A stretch of 64,000 nucleotides of DNA. Origin: Halobacteriovoraceae bacterium (GTDB lineage Bacteria > Bdellovibrionota > Bacteriovoracia > Bacteriovoracales > Bacteriovoracaceae). Positions 32,737 through 41,707 of the stretch are shown one piece after another; position 1 is the first letter of the stretch, and the number at the start of each line of letters is the position of its first letter. Position numbers and translations under genes: made by a program. The notes under the pieces were generated by a model. That model searched no databases and was not told the DNA's origin. It worked only from the letters and a program-made list of their open reading frames with translations. The stretch lies in assembly GCA_002707495.1 (NCBI GenBank), contig PAMZ01000014.1, forward strand, positions 62,001 to 126,000, written 5' to 3'.

Positions 32737-33583
32737 TATAAAATATTTGCTCCAGACTCATGCGTTCCTGTTCTACAGAAATAATATCTGCACCATCTTT
32801 AATGAGACTTTCTATCGATTTATTTTTTTCTTTATCTTCTACTAAGATTTTGCATAACTCATTATCTTTATAATATCTAACTCGATATTCAGATTTAATA
32901 TTCTCATTAATTATTTTATCGACACTACCATCAAATAATAACTTCCCATTTTTAATAAAAAGAACATTGTCACAAATTTCTTCAACATCAGAGACTATAT
33001 GAGAGCTAAAAAAGACCGTTTTACCAAGCAACTTTAACTCCTCTATTATGTCTTTTAACTCTTTTCTACCGACGGGATCAACGCCCGCTAGAGGTTCATC
33101 TAAAATGATCAGTTTAGGATCATGAATCAATGTGGCTAAAAAACCTACTCTTTGCAGCATTCCTTTTGAATACGTTTTTATCTGACGGTCAAGGGCAAAA
33201 TCTATCTTAAATTCGGGAGCCCATTTCTTAATTTGCTTTTTAACTTCTTTAGCTGAGATATCTGACAAAGCTCCCATGTATTGGCAAAACTCAAAGCCAG
33301 TCAAATGAGGGTAGAAAAACGGTCTTTCTGGAAGATAACCCATCTTTGAGAAAGCTTCTATTTTTTTATTTCCAAGTTCTTTTCCGTAGAGAATTTCACC
33401 TGAAGTTGGACGTATAAAATCCATCGCCATCTTGATTGAAGTGGTTTTACCAGCACCATTGGCTCCCAAAAAGCCGATTGTTTTTCCTGCATCGATTGTA
33501 AAACTTAAACCGTCAACTGCAGTAAACGGTTTCTTTAGGATATCAGACGAGAAAGTCTTGGTAATATTAACAAACTCAAGCAT
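32726..33583 (-). CDS. ABC transporter ATP-binding protein, PilH-like position
   Basis: A 285-residue ABC ATPase: Walker A GANGAGKTTS, signature YSKGMLQRV, Walker B LIILDEPLAGVDP and the switch His in FFSSHIVSDVEE. It is the CcmA/NatA type that pairs with ABC-2 permeases. The frame is open up to 33739, but the ATG at 33583 begins the family start (MLEFVNITKTF). Extending it would run into the divergent gene. Gene order (pilin, this ATPase, permease, pilD, pilM) matches the Myxococcus pilA-pilGHI-pilD-pilMNOPQ layout, so a PilH role is likely. The divergent start is only 34 bases away. Confidence 0.9.
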   Translation of the reverse strand: MLEFVNITKTFSSDILKKPFTAVDGLSFTIDAGKTIGFLGANGAGKTTSIKMAMDFIRPTSGEILYGKELGNKKIEAFSKMGYLPERPFFYPHLTGFEFCQYMGALSDISAKEVKKQIKKWAPEFKIDFALDRQIKTYSKGMLQRVGFLATLIHDPKLIILDEPLAGVDPVGRKELKDIIEELKLLGKTVFFSSHIVSDVEEICDNVLFIKNGKLLFDGSVDKIINENIKSEYRVRYYKDNELCKILVEDKEKNKSIESLIKDGADIISVEQERMSLEQIFYNVK

Positions 33584-33617
33584 AATTATATTATGGGTAG
33601 AAAAAGATAACATAGCA

Positions 33618-34412
33618 ATGAAGAAACTATTCACTCCTCTATTAATTCTCATCTTTGGATTTTCAGCGGGTATGCTAAATACAAGTTTTGAAAAACCTAA
33701 ATTAATTGTACCCAAACAAGATAGTGCTATAAATCTCAATCAAACTTTTTTAAAACTTTTTAGTATCGGCCAGACTCGGCTACTCTCGGATATTTTATGG
33801 ATAATAACTCTTCTTGAATCTGATACAGATCATTATAAATCACGCGATCTTGGGTCTTGGATGTACAGGAGGTTTAATTCAATTATTTATTTAGATCCAA
33901 AGTTTTATAATGCCTATCTTTTTGGAGGACAGTACCTAGGCATTGTAAAAGATGATCTTGAGGGAGCTGCTGATATATACTTAAAAGGACTCAAGCAATA
34001 TCCAGAAGATTATAATCTCTTGTTTCATTCAGGATTTTTATTTGCTTTTGAAAAGAGAGATAGTAAGCAAGCGGTAGGGATTTATGAAAAACTAGTTACC
34101 TTTCCTCAAGCTCCTCCTTATATGCAAACCCTCCTCTACAAATTGAAGTTTCAAAGTAATTCCATGAGCCCTGAGGACACATTAGAAAGTTTAAAAATTG
34201 TCCTTCAAGAAATAGAAAATCAACCTGTTCTCAAAGGACAAATTGAGTCTGATATCTATGCTTTAAAATCTTTTATCGATCTTAAATGCTTAAGTGAAGG
34301 GAGAGATAATTGTGAGAAAATTGACTTCGAGGGTAATCCTTATATTTTTAAAAATGGTGAGTGGGTTACACCAAAGGCTATAAAGCCCTATGGAATCAAG
34401 TATAAAGACTAA
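33618..34412 (+). CDS. Membrane-anchored TPR-like protein in the PilG position
   Basis: A 264-residue protein (ATG at 33618; the longer open frame from 33432 is antisense to the ATPase gene). An N-terminal hydrophobic anchor or signal (LFTPLLILIFGFSAGML) precedes a helical-repeat region: DPKFYNAYLFGGQYLGIVKDDLEGAADIYLKGLKQYPEDYNLLFHSGFLF, QAVGIYEKLVTFPQAPP. These are TPR-like units, likely periplasmic. It is divergent from the PilH-like ATPase and convergent (4-base overlap) with a pilin gene. A position between pilin and PilH suggests a PilG-like or pilus assembly role, but I cannot show homology to PilG. Confidence 0.75.
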   Translation: MKKLFTPLLILIFGFSAGMLNTSFEKPKLIVPKQDSAINLNQTFLKLFSIGQTRLLSDILWIITLLESDTDHYKSRDLGSWMYRRFNSIIYLDPKFYNAYLFGGQYLGIVKDDLEGAADIYLKGLKQYPEDYNLLFHSGFLFAFEKRDSKQAVGIYEKLVTFPQAPPYMQTLLYKLKFQSNSMSPEDTLESLKIVLQEIENQPVLKGQIESDIYALKSFIDLKCLSEGRDNCEKIDFEGNPYIFKNGEWVTPKAIKPYGIKYKD

Positions 34413-35059
34413 AAGCCTTTTCGATGCTGCTTTAAGAGTTTGTTACTATCAATCGTCCACAGCGATCCATTGCTTGGAGATATAAATTCAGAGTTTATAT
34501 ATCCAAACGCAGGCACAACAAATACTCGCTCTTCTATACTAGCCTGAGTGCCAAGTCCTTCAAAATTATTAGTCACATTTTCAGCTCCTGAGACTGTAAG
34601 AGCAGCTGAGGTACTTGTCATAGCTGCAGCAAAAGCTGAAGCATCAGCGACAGCACTCCCTGCTCCAGTGTTAGCTGTAAAGAAAGTTTGCCCTTCAGAG
34701 GGTGCGAGATCTCTAGGGCATGAACCAACCGCAAGGCCATTACTTATCGCCAAATTGTGAGTATCAGGGTCAATATTGGCTGTGATTGTTGGAAAGCCTA
34801 CAGCATAATGCCTAGCTGAAGCAGCCGGCATTTCAAAACCCATATCATCCAAGCAATTGGAATACATATCAAAGGCGTTATACATAATTTCTTCTGAGGT
34901 ATAAATAGAGGATAGAACGAGTTTAGCCTCTGTTGATTTAGATTTAGCGCGATAATAATTATAATAAACACTAGAGACGGATGCTAGAATTCCCATAATG
35001 GCCACCACCATTAAAAGCTCTACTAATGTAAATCCCTGTTCCTTTTTTAAAAGATACAT
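34409..35059 (-). CDS. Type IV pilin paralogue
   Basis: A 216-residue prepilin with a short type III leader, MYLLKKEQG cut before FTLVELLMVVAIMGILASV. Glu5 of the mature protein is present, as required for assembly. The globular domain is Ala/Ser-rich (SAVADASAFAAAMTSTSAAL), with two Cys (YSNCLDDMGF and VGSCPRDL) that could form the usual pilin disulfide. It shares the YxNCxxxMGF block with the pilin at 36.8-37.4 kb, so the two are paralogues. A minor pilin or alternative major pilin is likely. Convergent with the TPR gene by a 4-base stop-codon overlap. Confidence 0.92.
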   Translation of the reverse strand: MYLLKKEQGFTLVELLMVVAIMGILASVSSVYYNYYRAKSKSTEAKLVLSSIYTSEEIMYNAFDMYSNCLDDMGFEMPAASARHYAVGFPTITANIDPDTHNLAISNGLAVGSCPRDLAPSEGQTFFTANTGAGSAVADASAFAAAMTSTSAALTVSGAENVTNNFEGLGTQASIEERVFVVPAFGYINSEFISPSNGSLWTIDSNKLLKQHRKGF

Positions 35060-35119
35060 GTTTTTAATTCTAACTCAAAAAGCCTTTCGGTACCATCTTG
35101 TTTTATGTATCCTTAGCCT

Positions 35120-36796
35120 ATGAAATTGAACACTTATATGGAAAAACCAAGTTTTAAACTTGTCTTCTTTTTGCTTCTTTTTGTGGGTCATTTGGCTACT
35201 TTATGGACTCCTCTCACACATCCTCCCTTGATGGTTGATAAGGAAGCCATTATTGACCCTTTAACCACAATTGATTCTTTTTATCCTGACTATAAGAATT
35301 TACTACTTTCAGGGAAAATATATGATTTTCAACCTCTAAGAGATCTAAGTCTTTACCTAGACCTAAAAATAGATGACCTACTAAATTGGTCACATACAGG
35401 AACGATCACTAATTTAATAATTTTTTATTTAACGCTCATATTGTTATTTAAAATTTTTCTGCATTTCTTTGATAAAAAGTCGGCAATATTTCTTGCAAGT
35501 ATTTTCCTTACCCACCCGCTTTATTTCTTCTGCTATATTGAAATCACCCAAAGAAAACATATTCTGAGTTTTCTTCTCATACTTGCTACCTATTACATTT
35601 TATTAAAAGGCAAAAGTGAAAAGAAGTATTTGCTAAGCTATTTCTTTTATTTTCTATCAATTTTGTCTCATCCTATTAACGCTTTAATTCCTGCCTGGTT
35701 TTTTTCTCAAGAGAAAAAGCCGTTTAGCAAAAAAACTTTTTTAAGCTACGTACCTTTTGCAACCCTTTTTCTTCTCATCTACTTTACTAATGATTATTTG
35801 TATCGAAATATCCACAGTACAAGAGAAGGTGTTAATTATAGCAATCTTGAATTCATTCCAGAGCAGATTATTTATTCTATCGGCTTACACTTTAGACAAT
35901 TTTTCTTTCCTATCTCATTTTCAAACTTCTATAGCCTGGGAAATATTTCCGTTTTAATTTTTTCCTTTGCCCCCATTACTTATGTTCTCTATGTTTACAA
36001 GCGTCACAAAAAGAATATGATTTTTTTGGTACTTCCATTAATAATTATCTTTTTTACCCTATATGGTCATAAGTCGAATGTTTTAACCATCTTTTTGCAA
36101 AACCCTTATGTCCTTACACCTTCATTTATTTTCCTTCTATTTATTGGCTTCGCTATAAGGGAAACAAGGTTTAACTCTCTTCTCTGGATAACTCCGTTGT
36201 TATTATTAGCTTTAACACTTCCTTATTCATTAAACAGAAAAGATGCGATTTCACTTTATGAACACACCTACCCCAAAGAGCCTGAATGTCGAAGTTTACA
36301 AGTTCTAGTGGTAAACTATATTGGAAAAGGAAAAATTGAAAAGCTCAAAAAGTCAGGACATGAATGGCTTAACCAAAAGTGTTTTTTAAGAAGTAAATCT
36401 ACTAATTTCATCAGACCATTTATTAACACCCATTTGATCTTAGAAAATGAAAAATTTAGTTATGAAGAGAAGAAATACTTATTATTAAACAAATATGAAA
36501 CCCCAAACGATCTTGTGCCCTTGGAGTTAGTTCTAAAACTAAAATATGGAAAAGAACTAGACAGTGTTCCTGCACTTTATAAACGACTATACTCCTTGAA
36601 TTTCTCTTCTTTTTTCGTCTCAAGTAGTTATATCGGAAAAATAATTAAAGGTAAGTGCAAGGACTTTGGGAATGAGTCTTGTGCTGCTATTGCGGATTAT
36701 TTTGAAAGGTCTAAAAATTTGAAGGCAATAAACGAGTATAAAATGAATTTCCCCTCTCTTGACCAGAGAGGGGAAGATAAACAATCTATTGATTAA
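35120..36796 (+). CDS. GT-C-like polytopic membrane protein between two pilin genes
   Basis: A 558-residue membrane protein with about ten hydrophobic spans in the first two thirds and a soluble, Lys/Glu-rich C-terminal third (about 385-558) without clear TPRs. The part after the second span (ITNLIIFYLTLILLFKIF, IFLASIFLTHPLYFFCYIEI, TQRKHILSFLLILATYYILL) follows the pattern of TMTC/GT-C lipid-linked-sugar transferases (NLxxHLxNALLLxxL ... LFxxHPLxxEAV ... RxxLLxxFF). The first external loop carries Asp residues (MVDKEAIIDPLTT, FYPDYKN) where GT-C enzymes hold their catalytic Asp. Enclosed by pilin genes on the opposite strand, it is a candidate pilin O-glycosyltransferase (inference). Its last codons form a hairpin that can end the pilA transcript. 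Confidence 0.72.
   Translation: MKLNTYMEKPSFKLVFFLLLFVGHLATLWTPLTHPPLMVDKEAIIDPLTTIDSFYPDYKNLLLSGKIYDFQPLRDLSLYLDLKIDDLLNWSHTGTITNLIIFYLTLILLFKIFLHFFDKKSAIFLASIFLTHPLYFFCYIEITQRKHILSFLLILATYYILLKGKSEKKYLLSYFFYFLSILSHPINALIPAWFFSQEKKPFSKKTFLSYVPFATLFLLIYFTNDYLYRNIHSTREGVNYSNLEFIPEQIIYSIGLHFRQFFFPISFSNFYSLGNISVLIFSFAPITYVLYVYKRHKKNMIFLVLPLIIIFFTLYGHKSNVLTIFLQNPYVLTPSFIFLLFIGFAIRETRFNSLLWITPLLLLALTLPYSLNRKDAISLYEHTYPKEPECRSLQVLVVNYIGKGKIEKLKKSGHEWLNQKCFLRSKSTNFIRPFINTHLILENEKFSYEEKKYLLLNKYETPNDLVPLELVLKLKYGKELDSVPALYKRLYSLNFSSFFVSSSYIGKIIKGKCKDFGNESCAAIADYFERSKNLKAINEYKMNFPSLDQRGEDKQSID
36749..36775 (-). terminator. Hairpin terminator of pilA inside the convergent gene
   Basis: TTCCCCTCTCT (36749-36759) and AGAGAGGGGAA (36765-36775) form an 11-bp perfect stem with a 5-base loop. 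On the minus strand it is followed by a T-rich stretch and lies 18 bases after the pilA stop. The same bases encode part of the C-terminus of the GT-C-like protein. Confidence 0.65.
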
Positions 36797-37398
36797 TATC
36801 CAGGTTGAAGAATACTAAAGATTTTATCTTGGTCTACTGTGATTTGAGCCATATTTGTAGTCGCCGTGAAGTCAGCACTTACAACTCCGTCAGCAGATAT
36901 TGTAAAAGTTTGAGTCGTAGCATTAGCTTGAGTACCTAAAGCTGTATCAGTTGGAGCTGCAGCAACAACACTACCGTTACCTTTTCCAGCAGGAAAGAAG
37001 GTCGCAACTCCACTTCCAGTTGTTGAACCTGTCGCAGCAAGAGTTCTAGTACAGTCAGCTGAGTTTAACCCAGAATTTGTTGCAGAGGTATAAGCTTGTC
37101 CATTAATTGCCGCGGCAACACTGATTCCAATAGCGAAATATCTATTGTTAGTTTCTCTTCTTGGATCAAATCCCATATAGGTAAAACAATTATGGTAGAT
37201 ACCGAAGTCACCATAAAAAGACTGCTCTGCCGTGTAAGCAGCAGCCAATTGAATTTTAGCTTCTGAAGTTTTCGATTTTGCTTGATACCTTTTAAAGTTA
37301 GGTACCGCGACTGCAGATAAAATACCGATGATCGCAACAACGATCATAAGCTCAACGAGGGTAAAACCAGCTTGGCTGGCGTTCATAAATTTTTTCAT
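36793..37398 (-). CDS. pilA: Major type IV pilin PilA
   Basis: A 201-residue prepilin: leader MKKFMNASQAG cut before FTLVELMIVVAIIGILSAVAVPNFKRYQAK, with Glu5. The globular domain is Ala/Thr/Gly-rich, with two Cys (YHNCFTYMGF, SADCTRTLAA) for a likely disulfide. Thr/Ser-rich stretches (ATGSTTGSGVATFF, NATTQTFTI) are possible glycosylation sites. A strong AGGAG ribosome site and a long structured leader precede it. It is the likely major subunit because it lies next to pilC-pilT-pilB and has its own terminator. Convergent 4-base overlap (TTAA) with the GT-C-like gene. Confidence 0.94.
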   Translation of the reverse strand: MKKFMNASQAGFTLVELMIVVAIIGILSAVAVPNFKRYQAKSKTSEAKIQLAAAYTAEQSFYGDFGIYHNCFTYMGFDPRRETNNRYFAIGISVAAAINGQAYTSATNSGLNSADCTRTLAATGSTTGSGVATFFPAGKGNGSVVAAAPTDTALGTQANATTQTFTISADGVVSADFTATTNMAQITVDQDKIFSILQPGY

Positions 37399-37528
37399 TT
37401 CTTTTCTCCTGTCTAAACGTTAAGAGTTTAGTAATTTTACTGATCAGTTCTCTCCACAAATTCGGGATTGAACTCTAATAAAATGAAACATCATTTATTA
37501 AGAAAATGATATCTCACTGCCTATTATA
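37399..37528 (-). promoter_or_regulatory. pilA promoter and structured leader
   Basis: A TATAAT at 37528-37523 without a clear -35 gives a leader of roughly 110 bases. It contains two perfect hairpins, ATCATTT/AAATGAT (37490-37510) and CTAAAC/GTTTAG (37413-37431). The second is 2 bases from the AGGAG ribosome site (37406-37410). No sigma-54 element (GG-N10-GC) was found. Confidence 0.45.
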
Positions 37529-37619
37529 ACTCATGACAAAAATTGTTCGGCTTTTTTTTCCTTAATCTGTACTAAATCTTAGTAAAACTCACAGAAAAAC
37601 AGGTAAAATCAAGTACTTA

Positions 37620-38846
37620 CTAGTTCACTCCACCGGCTTGCATGAAGATCGGCATATACATCGCAATGAGAACCGTTCCAATAATTCCACCCAGACCGAC
37701 CAGAATAATTGGCTCTATGAGTTTTGTGATCGCTTCAATCAGCTCCTCAGTCTCTTGTTCAAAAACATCAGCAACCTTAACAAGCATATCGTCTAAGTTC
37801 CCGGTGGACTCACCTACCTTAACCATTTGATTCACTAATGGAGGGAAATATTTAATTCGTCCTAAAGGTTCAGTGATCGACTTCCCCTTAATAACGCTTT
37901 CTTTAACTTGCTTCATATCTTTAGCAATTTGGGTATTATCCAAGGTGTCTATACAAATATCTAAGGAATCAATAAGCGGGACCCCTGCACCAAGCATAGT
38001 AGCTAATGTTCTTGAAAATCCAGATAGGCCCCCTTTAATAACAATACCCCCAAAAAGTGGAGCCTTCATAACAGTCCTATCCCATTGAATTTTTCCTCTA
38101 GGAGTCTTTATATAGTTTTGAAAAGCTATAAATCCTGCTGCTCCAAAGAGGCCCATTAAAACTGTGTATTCTTGAAAGAACTCTGAAACATCGATGACGA
38201 ACTGGGTGATTGCAGGTATCTCTTGTCCACCCTCTTCTAACATTGAAACAAATTGAGGGACAACAAAATACATAAGTCCCCAAGTAACTAAGATACCAAT
38301 AACCAAAACGATAACCGGATAGGTAAGCGCTCCTTTGATTTTACGCTTTATGGCCTGCTGTTTTTCCATAAACTCAGATAGTTTATTAAGAATTGTATCT
38401 AAGATACCTGCCGCTTCTCCGGCTTTAACCAACGAGGTGTATAACTTATCAAAGCCGACTTGCGAAGACATAGCTTCATGCAAAGATTTACCATTTCCAA
38501 TCTTTTCCACAATATTTTTAATACAAGCTTTTAACGTGGGAACTCTCTCTTGCTTTGCAAGTATCTCTAAGCTTTCCAAAATAGGAACACCGGCATTAAT
38601 CAAGATAGCAAATTGCTTGGTAAACCTATTAAGTTCCGCGGTAGTAAACGGAGCTGCTAATCCTTTATCGACTAATAATTGACCAAGGTCTAAGTCAAGA
38701 ACGCTTGGCTCTGTAATTTTTCTCGGTCGAATTCCTTTTCGTCGAATTTGTTTTTTTGCCTCTCTTAAATTTTGGGCTTCCACTTCTCCTTCAACTTTTT
38801 TGCCCTCGGCATTCATTCCTGTGTATTTATAAGTCCCCATTCCCAT
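37620..38846 (-). CDS. pilC: Type IV pilus platform protein PilC
   Basis: A 408-residue inner-membrane platform protein. An N-terminal domain (YKYTGMNAEGKKVEGEVEAQNLREAKKQIRRKG) precedes two T2SSF domains, each with FxxQxAxLxxxGxPxxxSLxxL-type sequence (FTKQFAILINAGVPILESLEIL, FSRTLATMLGAGVPLIDSLDIC). Three membrane spans (VIVLVIGILVTWGLMYFVVPQF, YTVLMGLFGAAGFIAF, IILVGLGGIIGTVLIAMYMPIF). It connects the motors to the pilus. It follows pilT by 5 bases; pilA begins about 220 bases after its stop. Confidence 0.97.
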   Translation of the reverse strand: MGMGTYKYTGMNAEGKKVEGEVEAQNLREAKKQIRRKGIRPRKITEPSVLDLDLGQLLVDKGLAAPFTTAELNRFTKQFAILINAGVPILESLEILAKQERVPTLKACIKNIVEKIGNGKSLHEAMSSQVGFDKLYTSLVKAGEAAGILDTILNKLSEFMEKQQAIKRKIKGALTYPVIVLVIGILVTWGLMYFVVPQFVSMLEEGGQEIPAITQFVIDVSEFFQEYTVLMGLFGAAGFIAFQNYIKTPRGKIQWDRTVMKAPLFGGIVIKGGLSGFSRTLATMLGAGVPLIDSLDICIDTLDNTQIAKDMKQVKESVIKGKSITEPLGRIKYFPPLVNQMVKVGESTGNLDDMLVKVADVFEQETEELIEAITKLIEPIILVGLGGIIGTVLIAMYMPIFMQAGGVN

Positions 38847-38851
38847 AATTA

Positions 38852-39991
38852 TTACACCTCTTTAAGTCCTAAAATTTTTGCCATCTCTTCAGGGTTATTT
38901 GAGTAAGACATAGCGTCTTCTCTTGTTATCAAGCCACCATCGAGAGCTTTTTTAATACTTTGGTTCATTGTAACCATTTTGGTCTCTTCTTGATTAATTT
39001 GCATGGCTGAATAAACCTGATGAAGTTTATCTTCTCTAATTAAGTTTCTAATTGCGGGAGTCAAACGCAAAATCTCCTGACAGAGAACTCGACCTCCGCC
39101 CTTTTTAGGTAGAAGTTGTTGTGCAACAACCCCCTGTAGAACAAACGAAAGAAGAGTTCGGATAGGGTCTTGCTGATCAGCAGGGAATACGTTAATAATC
39201 CTCGAGATTGTTTGAATAGTCGAGTTAGTGTGAAGAGTTCCAAAAACTAAGTGTCCAGTCTCTGCGATTTCTAGCGCCGCCTCAATAGTTTCAACATCTC
39301 GAAGCTCTCCAACCAGAACTATATCTGGGTCTTGTCTAAGAAGAGACCTTAAACCGTTTGAAAATGATAATGTATCAACCCCAATCTCTCTTTGGTTTAC
39401 TATACTGGATTTATGAGTGTGCATGAATTCAACAGGATCTTCCAAGGTGATGATATGACCATTCTCAGTTGTGTTTAATCTATCTATAATTGAAGCTAGA
39501 GTCGTAGACTTACCAGATCCCGTAGGACCTGTAACCAACATCAAACCATTTGAAACATCTGTCATCTCCAACAGGACAGCAGGAAGTCCCAGGGCATCGA
39601 AATCTGGAACTTGTGAAGGAATCTGTCTAAAAACGGCTGCAACTGCTCCTTTAGAATAAAAACAATTGGCCCTAAATCTTGCTAGTCCCTTAACTCCAAA
39701 AGAGAAGTCTAATTCTAAGTTTTTTTCTAACTCTGATCTTTGAGCTTCAGTGAGAATTTGATAAACCAATCGCTTCGTATCATCAGCAGTCAAAGCTGGT
39801 ATTTTAACTCGTATGACCTCACCTGAAATTCTCATTCCCGGAGCTGATCCGACCGAGATATGTAAATCCGAGGCTCCATTATCAACCATAACTTTAAATA
39901 ATTGTTGAATTTGAATATTTCCCACGCTTCCAGGTTTTGTGGTGGTGTGGGTTTTGGTAGGTTCCGTCTTTGTGTTAGTTTTAGTACTCAT
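38852..39991 (-). CDS. pilT: Type IV pilus retraction ATPase PilT
   Basis: A 379-residue hexameric motor that depolymerises pili. Seen: the N-terminal PAS-like domain (GASDLHISVGSAPGMRISGE), Walker A GPTGSGKSTT, the Asp box TLEDPVEF, Walker B DIVLVGELRD, the His box GHLVFGTLHT, and the PilT-specific AIRNLIREDK block near the end. A Thr/Lys-rich extension of about 20 residues precedes the usual N-terminus. It lies between pilB (9 bases) and pilC (5 bases). Confidence 0.97.
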   Translation of the reverse strand: MSTKTNTKTEPTKTHTTTKPGSVGNIQIQQLFKVMVDNGASDLHISVGSAPGMRISGEVIRVKIPALTADDTKRLVYQILTEAQRSELEKNLELDFSFGVKGLARFRANCFYSKGAVAAVFRQIPSQVPDFDALGLPAVLLEMTDVSNGLMLVTGPTGSGKSTTLASIIDRLNTTENGHIITLEDPVEFMHTHKSSIVNQREIGVDTLSFSNGLRSLLRQDPDIVLVGELRDVETIEAALEIAETGHLVFGTLHTNSTIQTISRIINVFPADQQDPIRTLLSFVLQGVVAQQLLPKKGGGRVLCQEILRLTPAIRNLIREDKLHQVYSAMQINQEETKMVTMNQSIKKALDGGLITREDAMSYSNNPEEMAKILGLKEV

Positions 39992-40000
39992 AGTCTATCC

Positions 40001-41674
40001 TTAATCATTATCCGATGCTGAATTTGCTAATGCTTCTTCTAGGGTGGTCAAGCCTTGAGCGACCTTAGTAAGTGCACTCATCCTTAAACTTTTCATTCCA
40101 TTTTTTATCGCCTGAGCTTTTATTTCATCACTTGTCGCGTTTCTCATAACTAAGTCACGAATTTTAGGCCCTACGTCTAAAACTTCGTAGATAGCGACAC
40201 GTCCTTTGTATCCTGTACCACCACATACTTCACAACCAGCACCTTGATATATCTTTAGTTTACTAGCAGATGCAGGTGCGAATCCACATGAAATAAGCTG
40301 CTGGGTATCTACTTTTATCTGTTCTCGGCAACTTATGCATATCTTTCTACAAAGTCTTTGGGCCACAACTACATTTAAAGCAGCAACAACCAAAAATGGC
40401 TCTATTCCCATATTTATTAGTCTAGTAACTGTACTTGGGGCATCATTGGTGTGAAGAGTAGACAAAACCATATGCCCTGTAAGAGCTGCTTCGACAGCGA
40501 TCTCACCGACCTCTAAATCTCTAATCTCTCCTACCATTATGATATCTGGATCTTGTCTTAAAAACGCTTTAAGTGCAGAAGCAAACGTTAGCCCTACTTC
40601 TTTTCGAACGTTAACTTGATTTATTCCTTCTAAGTTAAATTCACAAGGATCCTCTGCTGTGGAGATATTTGTATCTTCTGTATTTAGTTCAGCCATTGCA
40701 GAGTAGAGGGTCGTTGTTTTCCCGGAACCTGTTGGACCAGTAACCAGTACCATTCCGTATGGGTTATAGATTCCTTTTTTAAAAATTTCGATTTGTTTGG
40801 ATTCAAACCCAAGCTTGGTCATATCAAGTTGCAAATTAGACTGATCTAAAAGCCTGAGAACAACTTTTTCACCAAATAATGTAGGCAAAGACGAAACTCT
40901 ATAATCAATAGGCTTACCACCTATGCTAAGCTTTATCCTTCCATCTTGAGGCTTTCGTTTCTCGGAAATATCCATCGAAGACATGATTTTTAATCTTGAA
41001 ATTACGGGTGCCATCATACTTTTAGGTGGTTTCGCCACCTCCAGCAACGCACCATCTAAGCGAAAGCGAATCCTGAACATTTTCTCGTAGGGCTCTATAT
41101 GAATATCTGATGCTTTTTTCACATAGGCTTCAGCTAAAATTCGATTTACAAAGGTCACAACATCTTGACCAATATCTTCAGCTTTAATATCAGCATCGTT
41201 TTCACCACTGGACTTAACCTCAACGACTGAACCAATTAATTCTTCGACAGAGTCTTCAACTTTGGCAAAAAGTTTTCTCCATGAAGAAATATTAGTCAAA
41301 ATAAACTCTACTGGTCTTTTTAACTCTGTACCGATTACTTTTGCTCCTCCAGGAATGACTGAAGGATCGTACGTCGCAACTGTTACTTTCGAACTATTGA
41401 CCTGTATGGGAATTGATCTGTATTTAATTATTGATCGCTTACGCAAAGTCATAATAGTGTCTTTAGAAACTTTTGCGTTTTTTAAATCAATAAAGGTGAC
41501 TTTAAATTTGTCTGCCATGAGCTTGGCAAACTTATTTTCATCGAAATGGGGCATTTGTAGAAGATCGAACTCCGTTATTTCATCTTCATCCTTACTTAGA
41601 GTAAGTTTCCTAACTTCCTTTAAGGTAGCGATCCCATTGTCGGTTAATAGTTTTAAAAATTTTTCTCTTACCAT
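40001..41674 (-). CDS. pilB: Type IV pilus extension ATPase PilB
   Basis: A 557-residue GspE/PilB assembly ATPase: N-terminal MshEN-like domain, Walker A GPTGSGKTTT, Asp box STAEDPCEF, Walker B DIIMVGEIRD, His box GHMVLSTLHTND, and a tetracysteine zinc element (CRKICISC ... CEVCGGTGYKGR) near residues 445-500. It powers pilus polymerisation with PilC and PilM. It leads the pilB-pilT-pilC-pilA run and follows the RibF-AroE gene by 33 bases. Confidence 0.97.
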   Translation of the reverse strand: MVREKFLKLLTDNGIATLKEVRKLTLSKDEDEITEFDLLQMPHFDENKFAKLMADKFKVTFIDLKNAKVSKDTIMTLRKRSIIKYRSIPIQVNSSKVTVATYDPSVIPGGAKVIGTELKRPVEFILTNISSWRKLFAKVEDSVEELIGSVVEVKSSGENDADIKAEDIGQDVVTFVNRILAEAYVKKASDIHIEPYEKMFRIRFRLDGALLEVAKPPKSMMAPVISRLKIMSSMDISEKRKPQDGRIKLSIGGKPIDYRVSSLPTLFGEKVVLRLLDQSNLQLDMTKLGFESKQIEIFKKGIYNPYGMVLVTGPTGSGKTTTLYSAMAELNTEDTNISTAEDPCEFNLEGINQVNVRKEVGLTFASALKAFLRQDPDIIMVGEIRDLEVGEIAVEAALTGHMVLSTLHTNDAPSTVTRLINMGIEPFLVVAALNVVVAQRLCRKICISCREQIKVDTQQLISCGFAPASASKLKIYQGAGCEVCGGTGYKGRVAIYEVLDVGPKIRDLVMRNATSDEIKAQAIKNGMKSLRMSALTKVAQGLTTLEEALANSASDND

Positions 41675-41707
41675 TTGCTAAGATATCGGAATCTTGAAAG
41701 ACAAATT

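Noticed and set aside
33432..33617. Upstream extension of the plus-strand TPR-like gene
   Set aside because: It runs antisense through the ABC ATPase start; the ATG at 33618 begins a proper hydrophobic anchor.
41262..41681. 139-codon plus-strand open frame
   Set aside because: Antisense to the N-terminal part of pilB; hydrophobic Ser/Leu-rich shadow typical of the opposite strand.
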